From the NCBI GenBank assembly GCA_025928935.1, contig JAICNB010000005.1:1-64000 (forward strand): a stretch of 64,000 nt of DNA, read 5' to 3'. The notes below the pieces were generated by a model. That model did no database searches. It saw only the letters and a list, made by a program, of their open reading frames with translations, and was not told the origin of the DNA. Source of the DNA: Acidimicrobiia bacterium (GTDB lineage Bacteria > Actinomycetota > Acidimicrobiia > Spongiisociales > ZC4RG35). The stretch's first letter is position 1, and each line of letters begins with the position of its first letter. Position numbers and translations under genes: made by a program. Below are positions 37,336-48,469 of the stretch, in pieces.

Positions 37336-37749
37336 GTGTTCCTCGGCGAGTACTACCACAGTCTCGACGGGAAGGGCCGGGTGGTCATGCCCTCCGGCTT
37401 TCGCCGTGATCTCGAAGACGGTTGTGTCGTCACCAAGGGTCAGGACGGCCAGCTCGTCCTCTTCCCGACCAGTGAGTTCGAGGCGAGGGCGGCGGAGGTG
37501 AGAGAAGGGCCAAAGAACCGGGGCGGGAGACGCTTCTCGCGAACGGTGTTCTCCGGTGCCGACCTCCAGGAGCTCGACAAGTCGGGGCGTGTGTTGGTCA
37601 AGCCGGACCTGAGGACGTTCGCCTCGCTCGAAGCCGGCACCGAGATAGCCGTCATCGGTGTCTACGACCACGTCGAGCTCTGGAACAAGGAGCTCTATAT
37701 CGAGGACCGCGCTGAGGGCGACCGGCGATACCCGGAGGAGGACGAGTAG
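37336..37749 (+). CDS. mraZ: MraZ transcriptional regulator
   Basis: MFLGEYYHSLDGKGRVVMPSGFRRDL; head of dcw cluster; GTG start. Confidence 0.93.
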   Translation: MFLGEYYHSLDGKGRVVMPSGFRRDLEDGCVVTKGQDGQLVLFPTSEFEARAAEVREGPKNRGGRRFSRTVFSGADLQELDKSGRVLVKPDLRTFASLEAGTEIAVIGVYDHVELWNKELYIEDRAEGDRRYPEEDE

Positions 37750-37763
37750 CAGAAGTGATCGTT

Positions 37764-37848
37764 GCTGGTTCATCGCCAGCCCCCCGGAACCAATGGAAGG
37801 CCCCTGACTCCGCCCGCTTCCTTTGGTACCAGCGCCCGGGGGGCTGGC
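37764..37848 (+). ncRNA. Structured leader of rsmH (mraW), resembling by position the actinobacterial mraW RNA motif
   Basis: GCCAGCCCCCCGG (37775-37787) / CCGGGGGGCTGGC (37836-37848), inner ACCAAtGGAAG / CTTCCtTTGGT, alternative GCTGG (37764-37768) / CCAGC (37776-37780). Confidence 0.6.
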
Positions 37849-37849
37849 C

Positions 37850-38800
37850 ATGAACCAGGACCGGGACAAGCGAGACGGTGATCGAGGAGATTGGGTCTTC
37901 CACCGGCCGGTTCTGGAGCATGAGGTGGCCGGGTTGCTGGCCCCAGTGCTGCCAGGTGTCGTGGTCGACGCGACATTCGGGGGCGGGGGACACACCCGCA
38001 GATTGCTGCATGAGTTCGGAGAGAGTGTGACGGTTGTAGCGATAGATCGCGATCCTGAGGCGCTGGCCAACGCTTCCGCCCTCGGCGTGGCTGTCGTCCA
38101 AGGCAACTTCGCCGACCTTGGGCGGCTGGTCGCCGGCGTGACCGACCAGCCGATAGCAGGAGTCCTGTTCGATTTCGGCGTCTCCTCCCGTCAGCTCGAC
38201 GAGCCCGGTCGAGGGTTCTCCTATCGGAAGGAGGGCCCACTCGACATGCGGATGGGGCCCGACGCCCCGAACACTGCCGCACAAATCGTCAACGAATGGC
38301 CGGCCGATCGGCTCGCCGATGTGATCTACCGCTTCGGCGAGGAGCCGCTGGCACGTCGGATCGCAGCGGCGATCGTGGCCGGTCGTCCCTATGAGTCCAC
38401 CAGCCAGCTGTCCGCCGTCGTGGCCGCAGTCATCCCTGCGGCACGCCGTCGGGGGGGTCATCCCGCTCGACGGACCTTCCAGGCGCTTCGCATGGCGGTC
38501 AACGAAGAGCTCGATGCGGTCAGTGCGGGTCTCGAGCAGGCAATCCAGATCCTTCGCCCGCTGGGGAGGCTCGTGGCCATCTCCTATCACTCGCTCGAAG
38601 ACCGGATCGTCAAGCAGCGTTTCGCCCGGGGCGCCACCGGTTGCATCTGCCCACCCGATCTCCCGGTGTGCGGGTGTGGCAAGAGTGCCGAGCTTCGCAT
38701 CTTGACCAGGAAGCCGATCAGGCCGTCGGCTGAGGAGATCGAGGCCAACAACAGAGCCCGCTCGGCGGTGCTCAGAGCGGTCGAGAAGGTGGCGGCATGA
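37850..38800 (+). CDS. rsmH: 16S rRNA (cytosine(1402)-N4)-methyltransferase
   Basis: FHRPVLEHEVAGLLAP, VVDATFGGGGHTRRLL, FDFGVSSRQLDEPGRGFSY, YHSLEDRIVKQRF. Confidence 0.95.
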   Translation: MNQDRDKRDGDRGDWVFHRPVLEHEVAGLLAPVLPGVVVDATFGGGGHTRRLLHEFGESVTVVAIDRDPEALANASALGVAVVQGNFADLGRLVAGVTDQPIAGVLFDFGVSSRQLDEPGRGFSYRKEGPLDMRMGPDAPNTAAQIVNEWPADRLADVIYRFGEEPLARRIAAAIVAGRPYESTSQLSAVVAAVIPAARRRGGHPARRTFQALRMAVNEELDAVSAGLEQAIQILRPLGRLVAISYHSLEDRIVKQRFARGATGCICPPDLPVCGCGKSAELRILTRKPIRPSAEEIEANNRARSAVLRAVEKVAA

Positions 38801-39180
38801 CGGCGGCTCGCCCGCTCCGACAGCCCGCTTCCCGACAGGGGCTCCGCGTGCTCAGAGGGCGGCAGGCGAAGCTGCGGCCGGCGCTGGCCCCTTGGATGAT
38901 CATGGTCCTGATCGGCGTGGCCGCCTTTCTCGGGCTTGGTTTTGCCCGGACCTCCCTCGACAAGTCGGCATTCGAGCTCGATCGGTTGAACCGTGCGATC
39001 ACCGAGCAAGAGGCGATGAACGAGCAGCTTCGGCTCGAGATCGCACGCATGGAGAACCCGGCCCGGATCGCACCTCTGGCGGAGGAGCTTGGGTTGGTCA
39101 TTCCCCAGGACACGAGGCAGTTGCTGGTGGATCTCGGGGGCCCTGCTCTGGTCTCCAACGATGAAGGGGCGAGACAATGA
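38797..39180 (+). CDS. ftsL: FtsL-like cell division protein
   Basis: Short bitopic protein with TM then coiled coil, between rsmH and ftsI. Confidence 0.75.
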   Translation: MTAARPLRQPASRQGLRVLRGRQAKLRPALAPWMIMVLIGVAAFLGLGFARTSLDKSAFELDRLNRAITEQEAMNEQLRLEIARMENPARIAPLAEELGLVIPQDTRQLLVDLGGPALVSNDEGARQ

Positions 39181-39263
39181 GGACCCGACCGCGCGCTGGA
39201 GCCGGGCTTCCGGAGGGAACAGGCCGTTCCCGACCACCGGAGTCGCGGCCGGGGACTTAGACG

Positions 39264-41036
39264 GTGGCCGCCACCAAGGCCGCCGCCAAGCCCGACCGCT
39301 CGCGGGTGAGGGTCGCAGCAATCGGTCTCGGGTTGGTCCTGGCCCTGCTCGGGCTCGGTTTTCGCCTCTTCCAGGTCCAGGTGGTGCAGGCTGAAGAGCT
39401 GGCCGGGCAGGGGCTCGACCAACGGCTGGTCACCCGCGATCTCGCTCCACAAAGGGGCAAGATCTACGACCGAAACGGCGAGCTGCTGGCGATGACGGTC
39501 GAGGCACAGAGCATCTGGGCCAACCCGGACCAGGTCGAGGAGCCACTCTGGGTGGCACAGCAGATAGGCGGTCTGCTTGGCGTGGACTCACAGGAGCTCC
39601 TCACCCGGCTCGAGTCGGATCGGGACTTCGTGTACCTGAAGCGCCAGGTCGAGCCGGGTGTCGCCGAGGAGATCCTCGGTCTGGGGGTGAGAGGGATCTA
39701 CACCCATCCCGAGGCCACCAGGATCTACCCGGCAGGCTCGGTGGCAGCCCATGTCACCGGGTTCGTCGACATCGACGGGAACGGGCAGGAGGGCCTGGAG
39801 TACATCTACGACGAGTCGTTGCGCGGTGTGCCCGGGAAAGCGGTCTTCGAAAGGGATCTGGAGGGTCGCATCATCCCTCAGGGGATGACCGACATCATGC
39901 CTGCCGTCCCGGGGGCCGACCTCAACACGACGATCGACCTCCCTTTGCAGTACCAGACGCAGCAGGCGTGTCTCTCCGCGCTGGAGCGGACCAGCGCCGA
40001 GTCCTGCTGGGTGGTGGTGCTCGATGTGGAGACAGGCGGGATCCTGGCGATGTCAGGTGCTCCGGTGTTCGACCCTCAGATGAGACAGACACTGGATGCG
40101 AATTGCGACCCGGCCGAAGACCCCACCTGTCATGCCTTCAAGAACTTCATCGTGCGCGGTGTCTATGAGCCGGGCTCGACTCAGAAGCTCATCACGGTCG
40201 CAGCCGCCCTGGAGGAAGGTGAGGTGAAGACGGGGACCGTCTTCTCCCAGGTGGCCGACATCCTGGAACTGCGGCCCGATGCCTGTCGTTCAGCAGACGA
40301 CGAGCTCTTCGGCTGCTACCAGGACTTCGAGGAGCACGAGACGGCCAACATGACCGTGGCCGAGATATTCACGAGGTCGTCCAACGTGGGCACCATCCTG
40401 ATCGCCGACACACTGGGCCAGGACAGGCTCGTGTCGTACATCGAGCGATTCGGGCTCGGATCACAGACCGGGGTGGACTATTCGGTGGAGGCTCCCGGCA
40501 TGCTGAACTTCGAGGCCGGGTGCGAGACATGCTGGGCCTCGGCAGCGATCGGGTACTCGGTTGCGGCCACCCCGCTCCAGATGGCGGCCGCGTACGCAGC
40601 GATCGGGAACGACGGAGTTTGGACCGCCCCTCACATCGTGGCTTCCACCACCGACGTCGATGGGAACGAGGAGGTTGCCGGGCTGGAGACCAGGAAAGTG
40701 GTCTCGGAGGAAACCGCCGTGCTGATGCAGCAGCTTCTCGCCAATGTGGTCGACGAGGGAACCGGTCAGGCGGCGACGGTCGAGGGCTATCGAGTCGGCG
40801 GCAAGACCGGGACCGCGAACAAGCTGGGCGAGGACGGCCGTTACACCGAGGTGACCAGGGCGTCGTTCGTCGGGATGGCTCCCATGAGTGACCCGAAGGT
40901 GGTGGTAGCGGTGCTCATCGACGCCCCCTCCTACCGCTATCGGACCGGTGGCGCCGCCGCGGCACCGGTTTTCGCGCAGGTCATGGAGCAGGCTCTGCAC
41001 CGATTGGGAGTGTCACCGGATGCCCCTGTCGGGTAG
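39264..41036 (+). CDS. ftsI: Peptidoglycan D,D-transpeptidase FtsI/PBP3
   Basis: RGKIYDRNGELLA, YEPGSTQKLITVAAAL (SxxK), RSSNVGTI (SxN), GGKTGTANK (KTG). Confidence 0.93.
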   Translation: MAATKAAAKPDRSRVRVAAIGLGLVLALLGLGFRLFQVQVVQAEELAGQGLDQRLVTRDLAPQRGKIYDRNGELLAMTVEAQSIWANPDQVEEPLWVAQQIGGLLGVDSQELLTRLESDRDFVYLKRQVEPGVAEEILGLGVRGIYTHPEATRIYPAGSVAAHVTGFVDIDGNGQEGLEYIYDESLRGVPGKAVFERDLEGRIIPQGMTDIMPAVPGADLNTTIDLPLQYQTQQACLSALERTSAESCWVVVLDVETGGILAMSGAPVFDPQMRQTLDANCDPAEDPTCHAFKNFIVRGVYEPGSTQKLITVAAALEEGEVKTGTVFSQVADILELRPDACRSADDELFGCYQDFEEHETANMTVAEIFTRSSNVGTILIADTLGQDRLVSYIERFGLGSQTGVDYSVEAPGMLNFEAGCETCWASAAIGYSVAATPLQMAAAYAAIGNDGVWTAPHIVASTTDVDGNEEVAGLETRKVVSEETAVLMQQLLANVVDEGTGQAATVEGYRVGGKTGTANKLGEDGRYTEVTRASFVGMAPMSDPKVVVAVLIDAPSYRYRTGGAAAAPVFAQVMEQALHRLGVSPDAPVG

Positions 41037-42510
41037 CACCGTCGGGGAAGTCTCCGAGCTGGTCGGCGGCCGTGTGATCGGCGACGCCCGCATCCGTCTC
41101 GACGACGTCACCCATGATTCCCGGATGGCGGGCCCGGCTGTCCTGTTCGTGGCCGTGCGAGGTGCCAGCCACGACGGGCACGATTTCGTCGTCGCCGCCG
41201 TGGACGCTGGGTCCCCGGCGGTTGCGGTCGAGAGCGCCCAGGAGACCGCTGCCAGCCAGATCGTGGTCGATGACACCAGGTCGGCGATGGGGCCTATGGC
41301 GGCCAGGGTGCACGGTGACCCCTCGACCGATGTGGCTGTGGTGGGCGTGACGGGGACCAACGGCAAGACGACGGTCACTCACTACGTCGAGTCCCTCATG
41401 AGCCACGGAGGGCGCGTCACGGGTCTCATCGGGACGGTGCGCACCAGGGTGGGTGACACGCCGTTCCCGTCGGGGCGGACCACACCCGAAGCCACCGACT
41501 TCCAGCGTCTCCTCGCCGAGATGAGAGGGCTGGGGGCGGAGGTGGTCGCAGCCGAGGTGTCCTCTCACGCCCTGGACATGAGCCGTGTTGCCGGGACCAG
41601 GTTCGAAGTGGCCGCGTTCACCAACCTCTCCCAGGACCACCTCGACTTTCACGGGACCATGGAGGCCTATCGGCGGGCGAAAGAGCGCCTGTTCCAGGAC
41701 TACGACGTGGGGACGGCCGTCATCAACGTGGCCGATCCGGTCGGTGCCGACATAGCCCGTTGGGCGGCCATGCCCACGATCACGGTGGGTGACGGCGGGT
41801 CGGTGCAGGCGCGGTCGGTGAAGACGTCGTTACGGGGCTCTTCGTTCGAGCTCGTGACGGAGCGGGGGTCGGTGCCGGTGCGATCGAGTCTGATCGGAGG
41901 TTTCAACGTAGAGAACGCTCTGGTCGCCGCAGGCTGCTGTCTGGCCCTGGGTCTCACGGTCGAGGAGATCGGGGAGGGCCTTGGGCTGCTGGATGGCGTG
42001 CCAGGACGCTTCGAGCAGGTCTCTGGCGACGGGCCTGTGCACGTGATCGTCGACTATGCCCATACCCCCGGCGGGATCGAACAAGCGATATCCGCGGCCC
42101 GCTCCATTTCGGACCGGTTGGTGATCGCGGTCGTCGGGGCCGGTGGTGACCGCGATCGGGACAAGCGCCCTTTGATGGGGAGTGCTGCCGCCAAGGCCGA
42201 TTTCGTCGTGCTCACCAGCGACAACCCACGCTCGGAGGATCCCGGGAAGATCCTGGCCGAAGTGGCGTCCGGGGCCGGTCAGCGGCCGGATGTCATGGTC
42301 GAAGTCGATCGGCGGGCGGCAATAGAGAAGGCGATCGCCCTGGCCGTGCCCGGTGACGTCGTCCTGATCCTGGGCAAGGGGCACGAGACCGGTCAGGAGA
42401 TCGAGGGGGAGGTCCTCCCCTTCGACGACCGCGAGGTCGCACGAGAGGTGCTGGCCTCCCGGGGAGGGTCCACCGGGTTGACACCCGATTCGGGGAGCAT
42501 GAGCCCGTGA
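41020..42510 (+). CDS. murE: UDP-MurNAc-tripeptide ligase MurE
   Basis: VTGTNGKTTVTHYVESL, SSHALDMSRVAGTRFEVAAFTNLSQDHLDFHG, LTSDNPRSEDP (DNPR). Confidence 0.93.
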   Translation: MPLSGSTVGEVSELVGGRVIGDARIRLDDVTHDSRMAGPAVLFVAVRGASHDGHDFVVAAVDAGSPAVAVESAQETAASQIVVDDTRSAMGPMAARVHGDPSTDVAVVGVTGTNGKTTVTHYVESLMSHGGRVTGLIGTVRTRVGDTPFPSGRTTPEATDFQRLLAEMRGLGAEVVAAEVSSHALDMSRVAGTRFEVAAFTNLSQDHLDFHGTMEAYRRAKERLFQDYDVGTAVINVADPVGADIARWAAMPTITVGDGGSVQARSVKTSLRGSSFELVTERGSVPVRSSLIGGFNVENALVAAGCCLALGLTVEEIGEGLGLLDGVPGRFEQVSGDGPVHVIVDYAHTPGGIEQAISAARSISDRLVIAVVGAGGDRDRDKRPLMGSAAAKADFVVLTSDNPRSEDPGKILAEVASGAGQRPDVMVEVDRRAAIEKAIALAVPGDVVLILGKGHETGQEIEGEVLPFDDREVAREVLASRGGSTGLTPDSGSMSP

Positions 42511-43556
42511 TCCCGCTGCTCACCGCCGCCGCCGTCGGTCTCCTCGTCTCGATCTTCGGCACCCCCTACGCCATCCGCTTCTTTCGACGCCGAGAGATCG
42601 GCCAGTTCATCCAGGAGGAGATCGCCGGGATGCACGGCCACAAGCAGGGGACTCCCACCATGGGTGGGGTGGTCTTCGTCCTTGCCGCCGTCATCGGGTA
42701 CCTGGTCTCCCACGTCAGAGTGCTGTCGGCGGGTGGGCTTGCCGTCGAGTTCACACCGCTGAGTGATGGTGGGCTGCTCGCCATGTTCGCGCTGGCGGGG
42801 ATGGCCCTGGTTGGTTTCCTCGACGATTGGATCAAGTACTCCAACAAGAGGTCCCTTGGCCTCTCCAAGTCGGCCAAGTTCGGTGGTCAGCTCGCCATCG
42901 CCGCCCTCTTTGCCTGGGGCGCCACCGAGGCGGGCGTGGTCACGGAGATCTCCTTCGTCAGGCCGCTCGGGATCGATCTCGGCGCCTTCTTCGTGATCTG
43001 GGTGCTGCTCATGCTCACGGGTTGGGCCAACGGGGTGAATCTCGCCGATGGGATGGATGGCCTGGCGGGGGGCTCGTCGGCGTTGGTCGTGGCCTCGTAC
43101 ACCGTCATCGCCTTCTGGCAGTTCAGGAACCCCGGTGTGTACGAGTCCGTCGATCCGTTGGAGCTCGCCGTGATATCCGCGGCGATGTTCGGCGCCATCC
43201 TCGGGTTCCTGTGGTGGAATGCCCCACCGGCCAAGATCATCATGGGCGACGTCGGCTCCCAGGGGATCGGAGGCCTTCTCGCCGCGCTGGCGCTCCTCAC
43301 CAACACGAGCTTGCTGCTGGTCGTCCTCGGGGCGATCTTCGTCGCGGAGACCGCGTCGGTGATCCTCCAGGTGGCCAGCTTCAGGCTGTTCGGGAAGCGC
43401 ATCTTCCGAATGTCACCGATCCACTACCACTTCGACCTGGGGGGATGGCCCGAGACGACGGTCGTCATCCGCTTCTGGATCCTCACCGGGATCGGAGTCG
43501 CCCTGGGTCTCGGATTCTTCTATGGAGACTTCATATTCCTCCAGGACCTCCTGTGA
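42507..43556 (+). CDS. mraY: Phospho-MurNAc-pentapeptide transferase
   Basis: GTPTMGGVVF, NLADGMDGLAGGSSA, FRMSPIHYHFDLGGWPETTVVIRFWI; GTG start. Confidence 0.95.
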   Translation: MIPLLTAAAVGLLVSIFGTPYAIRFFRRREIGQFIQEEIAGMHGHKQGTPTMGGVVFVLAAVIGYLVSHVRVLSAGGLAVEFTPLSDGGLLAMFALAGMALVGFLDDWIKYSNKRSLGLSKSAKFGGQLAIAALFAWGATEAGVVTEISFVRPLGIDLGAFFVIWVLLMLTGWANGVNLADGMDGLAGGSSALVVASYTVIAFWQFRNPGVYESVDPLELAVISAAMFGAILGFLWWNAPPAKIIMGDVGSQGIGGLLAALALLTNTSLLLVVLGAIFVAETASVILQVASFRLFGKRIFRMSPIHYHFDLGGWPETTVVIRFWILTGIGVALGLGFFYGDFIFLQDLL

Positions 43557-44884
43557 GCCGTCTCCTGGTCCTGGGGGCAGGTGTGTCCGGTCTCGCCGCG
43601 GCCCGGCTGGCCAGAAGCCGTGGCATGTCGGTGACCATCTACACGGAGGGGGAGCCGGAGCGGGCCTTGGAACATGGCTTTCCGGTGGCGGGCGGAGGTT
43701 GGGACCCTGTGCTTCTCAACGGCATCGACGTCGTCGTCACCAGCCCGGGCTTCCCGGAGCGCTCACTGCCCATCGTTGAGGCCATGGAGTGGGGCATCCC
43801 GGTCTGGAGTGAGATCGAGTTCGCCTGGCGTCATCTCGACGTCCCGGTGGCGGCGGTGACCGGGACCAACGGGAAGACCACGGTCACCGAGGCGACCTCG
43901 GCGATGCTGGAGGCCTCAGGGCTGGATGCTCCTGCGACGGGCAACATCGGCTCGCCGCTGTCCGACCATGTCGATAGTGGCCACGATGCGGTCGTCATCG
44001 AGGTGTCGAGTTTCCAACTCCGCTTCTGTGAGACCTTTCACCCGGTCGCGGCGGCCATCACCAATGTCGCCGTCGACCATCTCGACTGGCACGGGTCGGA
44101 GCAGTCCTATCGGTCCGCCAAGGCCCGGATCTACATGAATCAATCTCCTGAGGACCTCCTCGTGTACGACGTGGACGACGAAGGCGCCACCGGTCTCGTC
44201 AGGATGGCGGACAGCCAGCTGTTCCCGGTGTCGGGCCGTCATCTCCCACCCGGGGGAGGGGGTGTGGACGGCGACCGCCTCCTGATCGGGGAGCTGGCCA
44301 TCTCCATCGGTGACCTGACATCGGACGACCCGACCCATCTGGTCGACATCGCGGCGGCTTCGGCCCTGGCTCTGCGGATGGGGGCGTCGGCGGAGGGCGT
44401 GACCAGGGCGGCCAAGGACTACGCCCCCGGGAAGCACCGTCGGACCGTGGTCGGCCGATTTGGCGGGGTCACGTGGATCAACGACTCGAAGGCGACCAAT
44501 CCCCATGCCGCGCTCGCTTCGATCAGGGCCGTCAAAGCTGGGGGGCGACCCCCAGACCCCCGCCCCGGCCCGGTCATCCTCATCGCAGGGGGGTTGGCCA
44601 AGGGCATGGACGTGACACCCATCGCCAGAGAGCCGAACGTGCGTCATGTGCTCGGTATCGGTGAGGCCGGTCCCGAGCTGGCCCTCGCCGCCGGAGCCAG
44701 GGGCGCCGACGCCGGCACGCTGGAGCGGGCGGTGGAGATGGCCGCCGACCGGGCCGACCCGGGTGACACTGTCCTCCTGGCTCCTGGGTGCGCCAGCTTC
44801 GATCAGTTCGATTCCTACGCGGAGCGGGGGGACAGGTTCTCGGAGTTGGTGAAGGAGATCACGGAGGAGGCGAGACCCGGATGA
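43553..44884 (+). CDS. murD: UDP-MurNAc-L-alanine--D-glutamate ligase
   Basis: VLGAGVSGLAAARLA, VTGTNGKTTVTEATSAML, SSFQLRFCETFHPVAAAITNVAVDHLDWHG; GTG start inside longer open frame. Confidence 0.93.
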   Translation: MSRLLVLGAGVSGLAAARLARSRGMSVTIYTEGEPERALEHGFPVAGGGWDPVLLNGIDVVVTSPGFPERSLPIVEAMEWGIPVWSEIEFAWRHLDVPVAAVTGTNGKTTVTEATSAMLEASGLDAPATGNIGSPLSDHVDSGHDAVVIEVSSFQLRFCETFHPVAAAITNVAVDHLDWHGSEQSYRSAKARIYMNQSPEDLLVYDVDDEGATGLVRMADSQLFPVSGRHLPPGGGGVDGDRLLIGELAISIGDLTSDDPTHLVDIAAASALALRMGASAEGVTRAAKDYAPGKHRRTVVGRFGGVTWINDSKATNPHAALASIRAVKAGGRPPDPRPGPVILIAGGLAKGMDVTPIAREPNVRHVLGIGEAGPELALAAGARGADAGTLERAVEMAADRADPGDTVLLAPGCASFDQFDSYAERGDRFSELVKEITEEARPG

Positions 44885-46044
44885 CCGCGAGTGTGACCTC
44901 GATAGCCAAGGTGCGGGCGGCGGCGAGAAGCCGGGCCGAGCGTCTCAAGACCAACAATCGCACGGCCACAGCCCTGCTCGTGCTCGGTGTGGTCCTCATA
45001 GTCATTGGCCTGGGTGCGACCCAGTCCGCTTCTTCGGTCGTAGCCATCGACCAGGCCGAGGACCGGTTCTACTTCTTCAAGCGCCAACTCATCGGCGTGG
45101 GTATCGGGACGATCGCCCTTCTCGTCACCAGCCGCATCCCATACCGGGTCTACCGCCGTCTCGCTCTGCCCGGCTTTCTCGTGACCGTCGCGTTGCTGGT
45201 CGCGGTCCTCGTCCTGGGACCGGTGATCGGAGGCTCGCAACGCTGGCTCCCCGTGGCCGGTTTCAGCTTCCAGCCTTCTGAGCTGGCCAAGGTGGCGGTG
45301 GTGATCGTTCTGGCCCACCTGTTGGAGAAGAAGCATCGACTGCTGACCCGGTTCGGCCACTTCGTGGTGCCTGTCGTGTTCACGGTGGGTGTGATCGGGG
45401 GCCTGGTGATCCTCCAGCCGGACCTGGGGACCACCATCATCATCGGAGCGGCCGCGATGGCAGTGATCATGGCCAGTGAGAGCCCGCTGCGCTACGTGCT
45501 GCTCCTCACGATCCTCGTGGTCGGCGCCGCCTGGCTGCTCGCCTTCAGCGACCAGTACCGGGTCGACCGCATCACCGGCTTCCTCAATCCCTGGGAGAAC
45601 GCCAGCGGGGAGGGCTATCAATTGATCCAGAGCTATTACGCGCTATCCAACGGAGGGTTGTTCGGCGTCGGCCTCGGGGCGAGCAGGGCGAGGTGGTTCT
45701 ATCTCCCCAATGCCCATACCGACTTCATCTTCGCCATCATCGGGGAGGAGGCCGGGCTGATCGGGGGCCTGACGGTGATCGGCCTCTACGTGGTACTGGC
45801 CCTGGCCGGGTGGGCGGTGGCGGCCCGGGCGCCCGATCGCTTCGGCAGGATGGTGGCCGCAGGTCTCACTGCTTGGCTCACCTTCCAGGCCATTGTCAAC
45901 ATCGGTGGAGTCCTCGGGGTGATGCCGATAACCGGGATCGCCCTGCCGTTCGTCTCGTTCGGTAGCACCGCGCTCATCGTCGCCATGGCCTCGCTGGGCA
46001 TCCTGGTCAACATCGCCCAAGCCGGGGTACCTCCCAAGACATGA
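44881..46044 (+). CDS. ftsW: SEDS glycosyltransferase FtsW
   Basis: GGSQRWLPVAGFSFQPSELAKVAVVI, LPNAHTDFIFAIIGEEAGLIG, GIALPFVSFGSTALI. Confidence 0.93.
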   Translation: MTASVTSIAKVRAAARSRAERLKTNNRTATALLVLGVVLIVIGLGATQSASSVVAIDQAEDRFYFFKRQLIGVGIGTIALLVTSRIPYRVYRRLALPGFLVTVALLVAVLVLGPVIGGSQRWLPVAGFSFQPSELAKVAVVIVLAHLLEKKHRLLTRFGHFVVPVVFTVGVIGGLVILQPDLGTTIIIGAAAMAVIMASESPLRYVLLLTILVVGAAWLLAFSDQYRVDRITGFLNPWENASGEGYQLIQSYYALSNGGLFGVGLGASRARWFYLPNAHTDFIFAIIGEEAGLIGGLTVIGLYVVLALAGWAVAARAPDRFGRMVAAGLTAWLTFQAIVNIGGVLGVMPITGIALPFVSFGSTALIVAMASLGILVNIAQAGVPPKT

Positions 46045-47107
46045 CCCTCGCCATAGCTGCGGCAGGCACCGGGGGACACGTGTTCCCCGGACTGGCCGTC
46101 GGCGAGGCGCTCCTGAGCCGGGGTGTGCCCAAGGAATCGATCCTCTTCGTCGGCGGAGACCGCATCGAGGCAGAGATCTACCCGAACGCCGGCTTCCCCT
46201 TCCTCCGGGTCGAGATTCGCGGGTTTCAGCGCTCGCTGACCACCCGGAATCTGACTCTGCCCCGGGTGATCTTGCGTGCCCGCGACGCAATCGCCTCCTC
46301 CATCCAGGAGAGGGCGGTCAGCGTCATTCTGGGGATGGGCGGATATGTCACCATCCCCGCAGCCCTCGCCGCGAGGCGAGCCGGGACTGCCCTTTTCATT
46401 GCCGAGCAGAACGCGGGCGCGGGCCTTGCTAATCGGGTCGCCTCACGATGGGCGTCACGTGTCTTCACATCGTTCCCTCACACCCAGGGCCTGGAGCGAG
46501 GAGAGTGGGTGGGCAACCCCGTCCGGCAGGCTCTTGCGGGGTTCGATCGCGCCCGGCTGCGGCCCGCCGCGTTGCACCATTTCGGCCTCGACGCAACGGG
46601 CCCGGTCCTGGGGGTGATCGGCGGGTCTCTCGGGGCCGGGGTGCTCAACGACGCCACCGCCTCCCTGGTCCGGGGATGGTCGGGCGGCCACATCCAAGTG
46701 CTGCATCTGACCGGGAGCTCCGTGCCCGGTGAGAGCATCGACGCTTCCCCGGAGATCTCCTGGGTGCAACGACGTTTCGAGGAGCGGATAGAGCTCTTCT
46801 ACGCGGCGAGCGACCTCGTCTTGGCCAGGGCCGGCGGCGGGGTGGCCGAGCTGACCGCCACGGGGACGCCCTCGATCCTCGTCCCCGGGGAGTTCGGCTC
46901 CTCCGGTCATCAGTCCGCCAACGCTGCGTTCCTCGGCGACAACCGGGCGGCCTTGGTGTTGCCACAGGATCGAATCGCCGAGCTTCCTGGGATGGTCGAA
47001 GACCTTCTCTTCTCATCCGACCGTCTGCAGGAGATGCGGGCCAATGCCCTGGACATCGCCAAACCGGGAGCAGCAGCCACAATCGCGGACGCCATGTTGG
47101 AACAGTC

Positions 47108-47111
<4 letters not shown>
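46041..47111 (+). CDS. murG: UDP-GlcNAc--MurNAc-(pentapeptide)-PP-undecaprenol transferase
   Basis: AAAGTGGHVFPGLAVGEAL, VLGMGGYVTIPAALAA, RAGGGVAELTATGTPSILVP. Confidence 0.93.

Positions 47112-48465
<1,354 letters not shown>

Positions 48466-48469
<4 letters not shown>

Noticed and set aside
42827-43552. N-terminal 242 codons of ORF 42827..44884 as a MurD extension
   Set aside because: Out-of-frame translation of mraY; MurD begins at GTG 43553 (SRLLVLGAGVSGLAAARLA).
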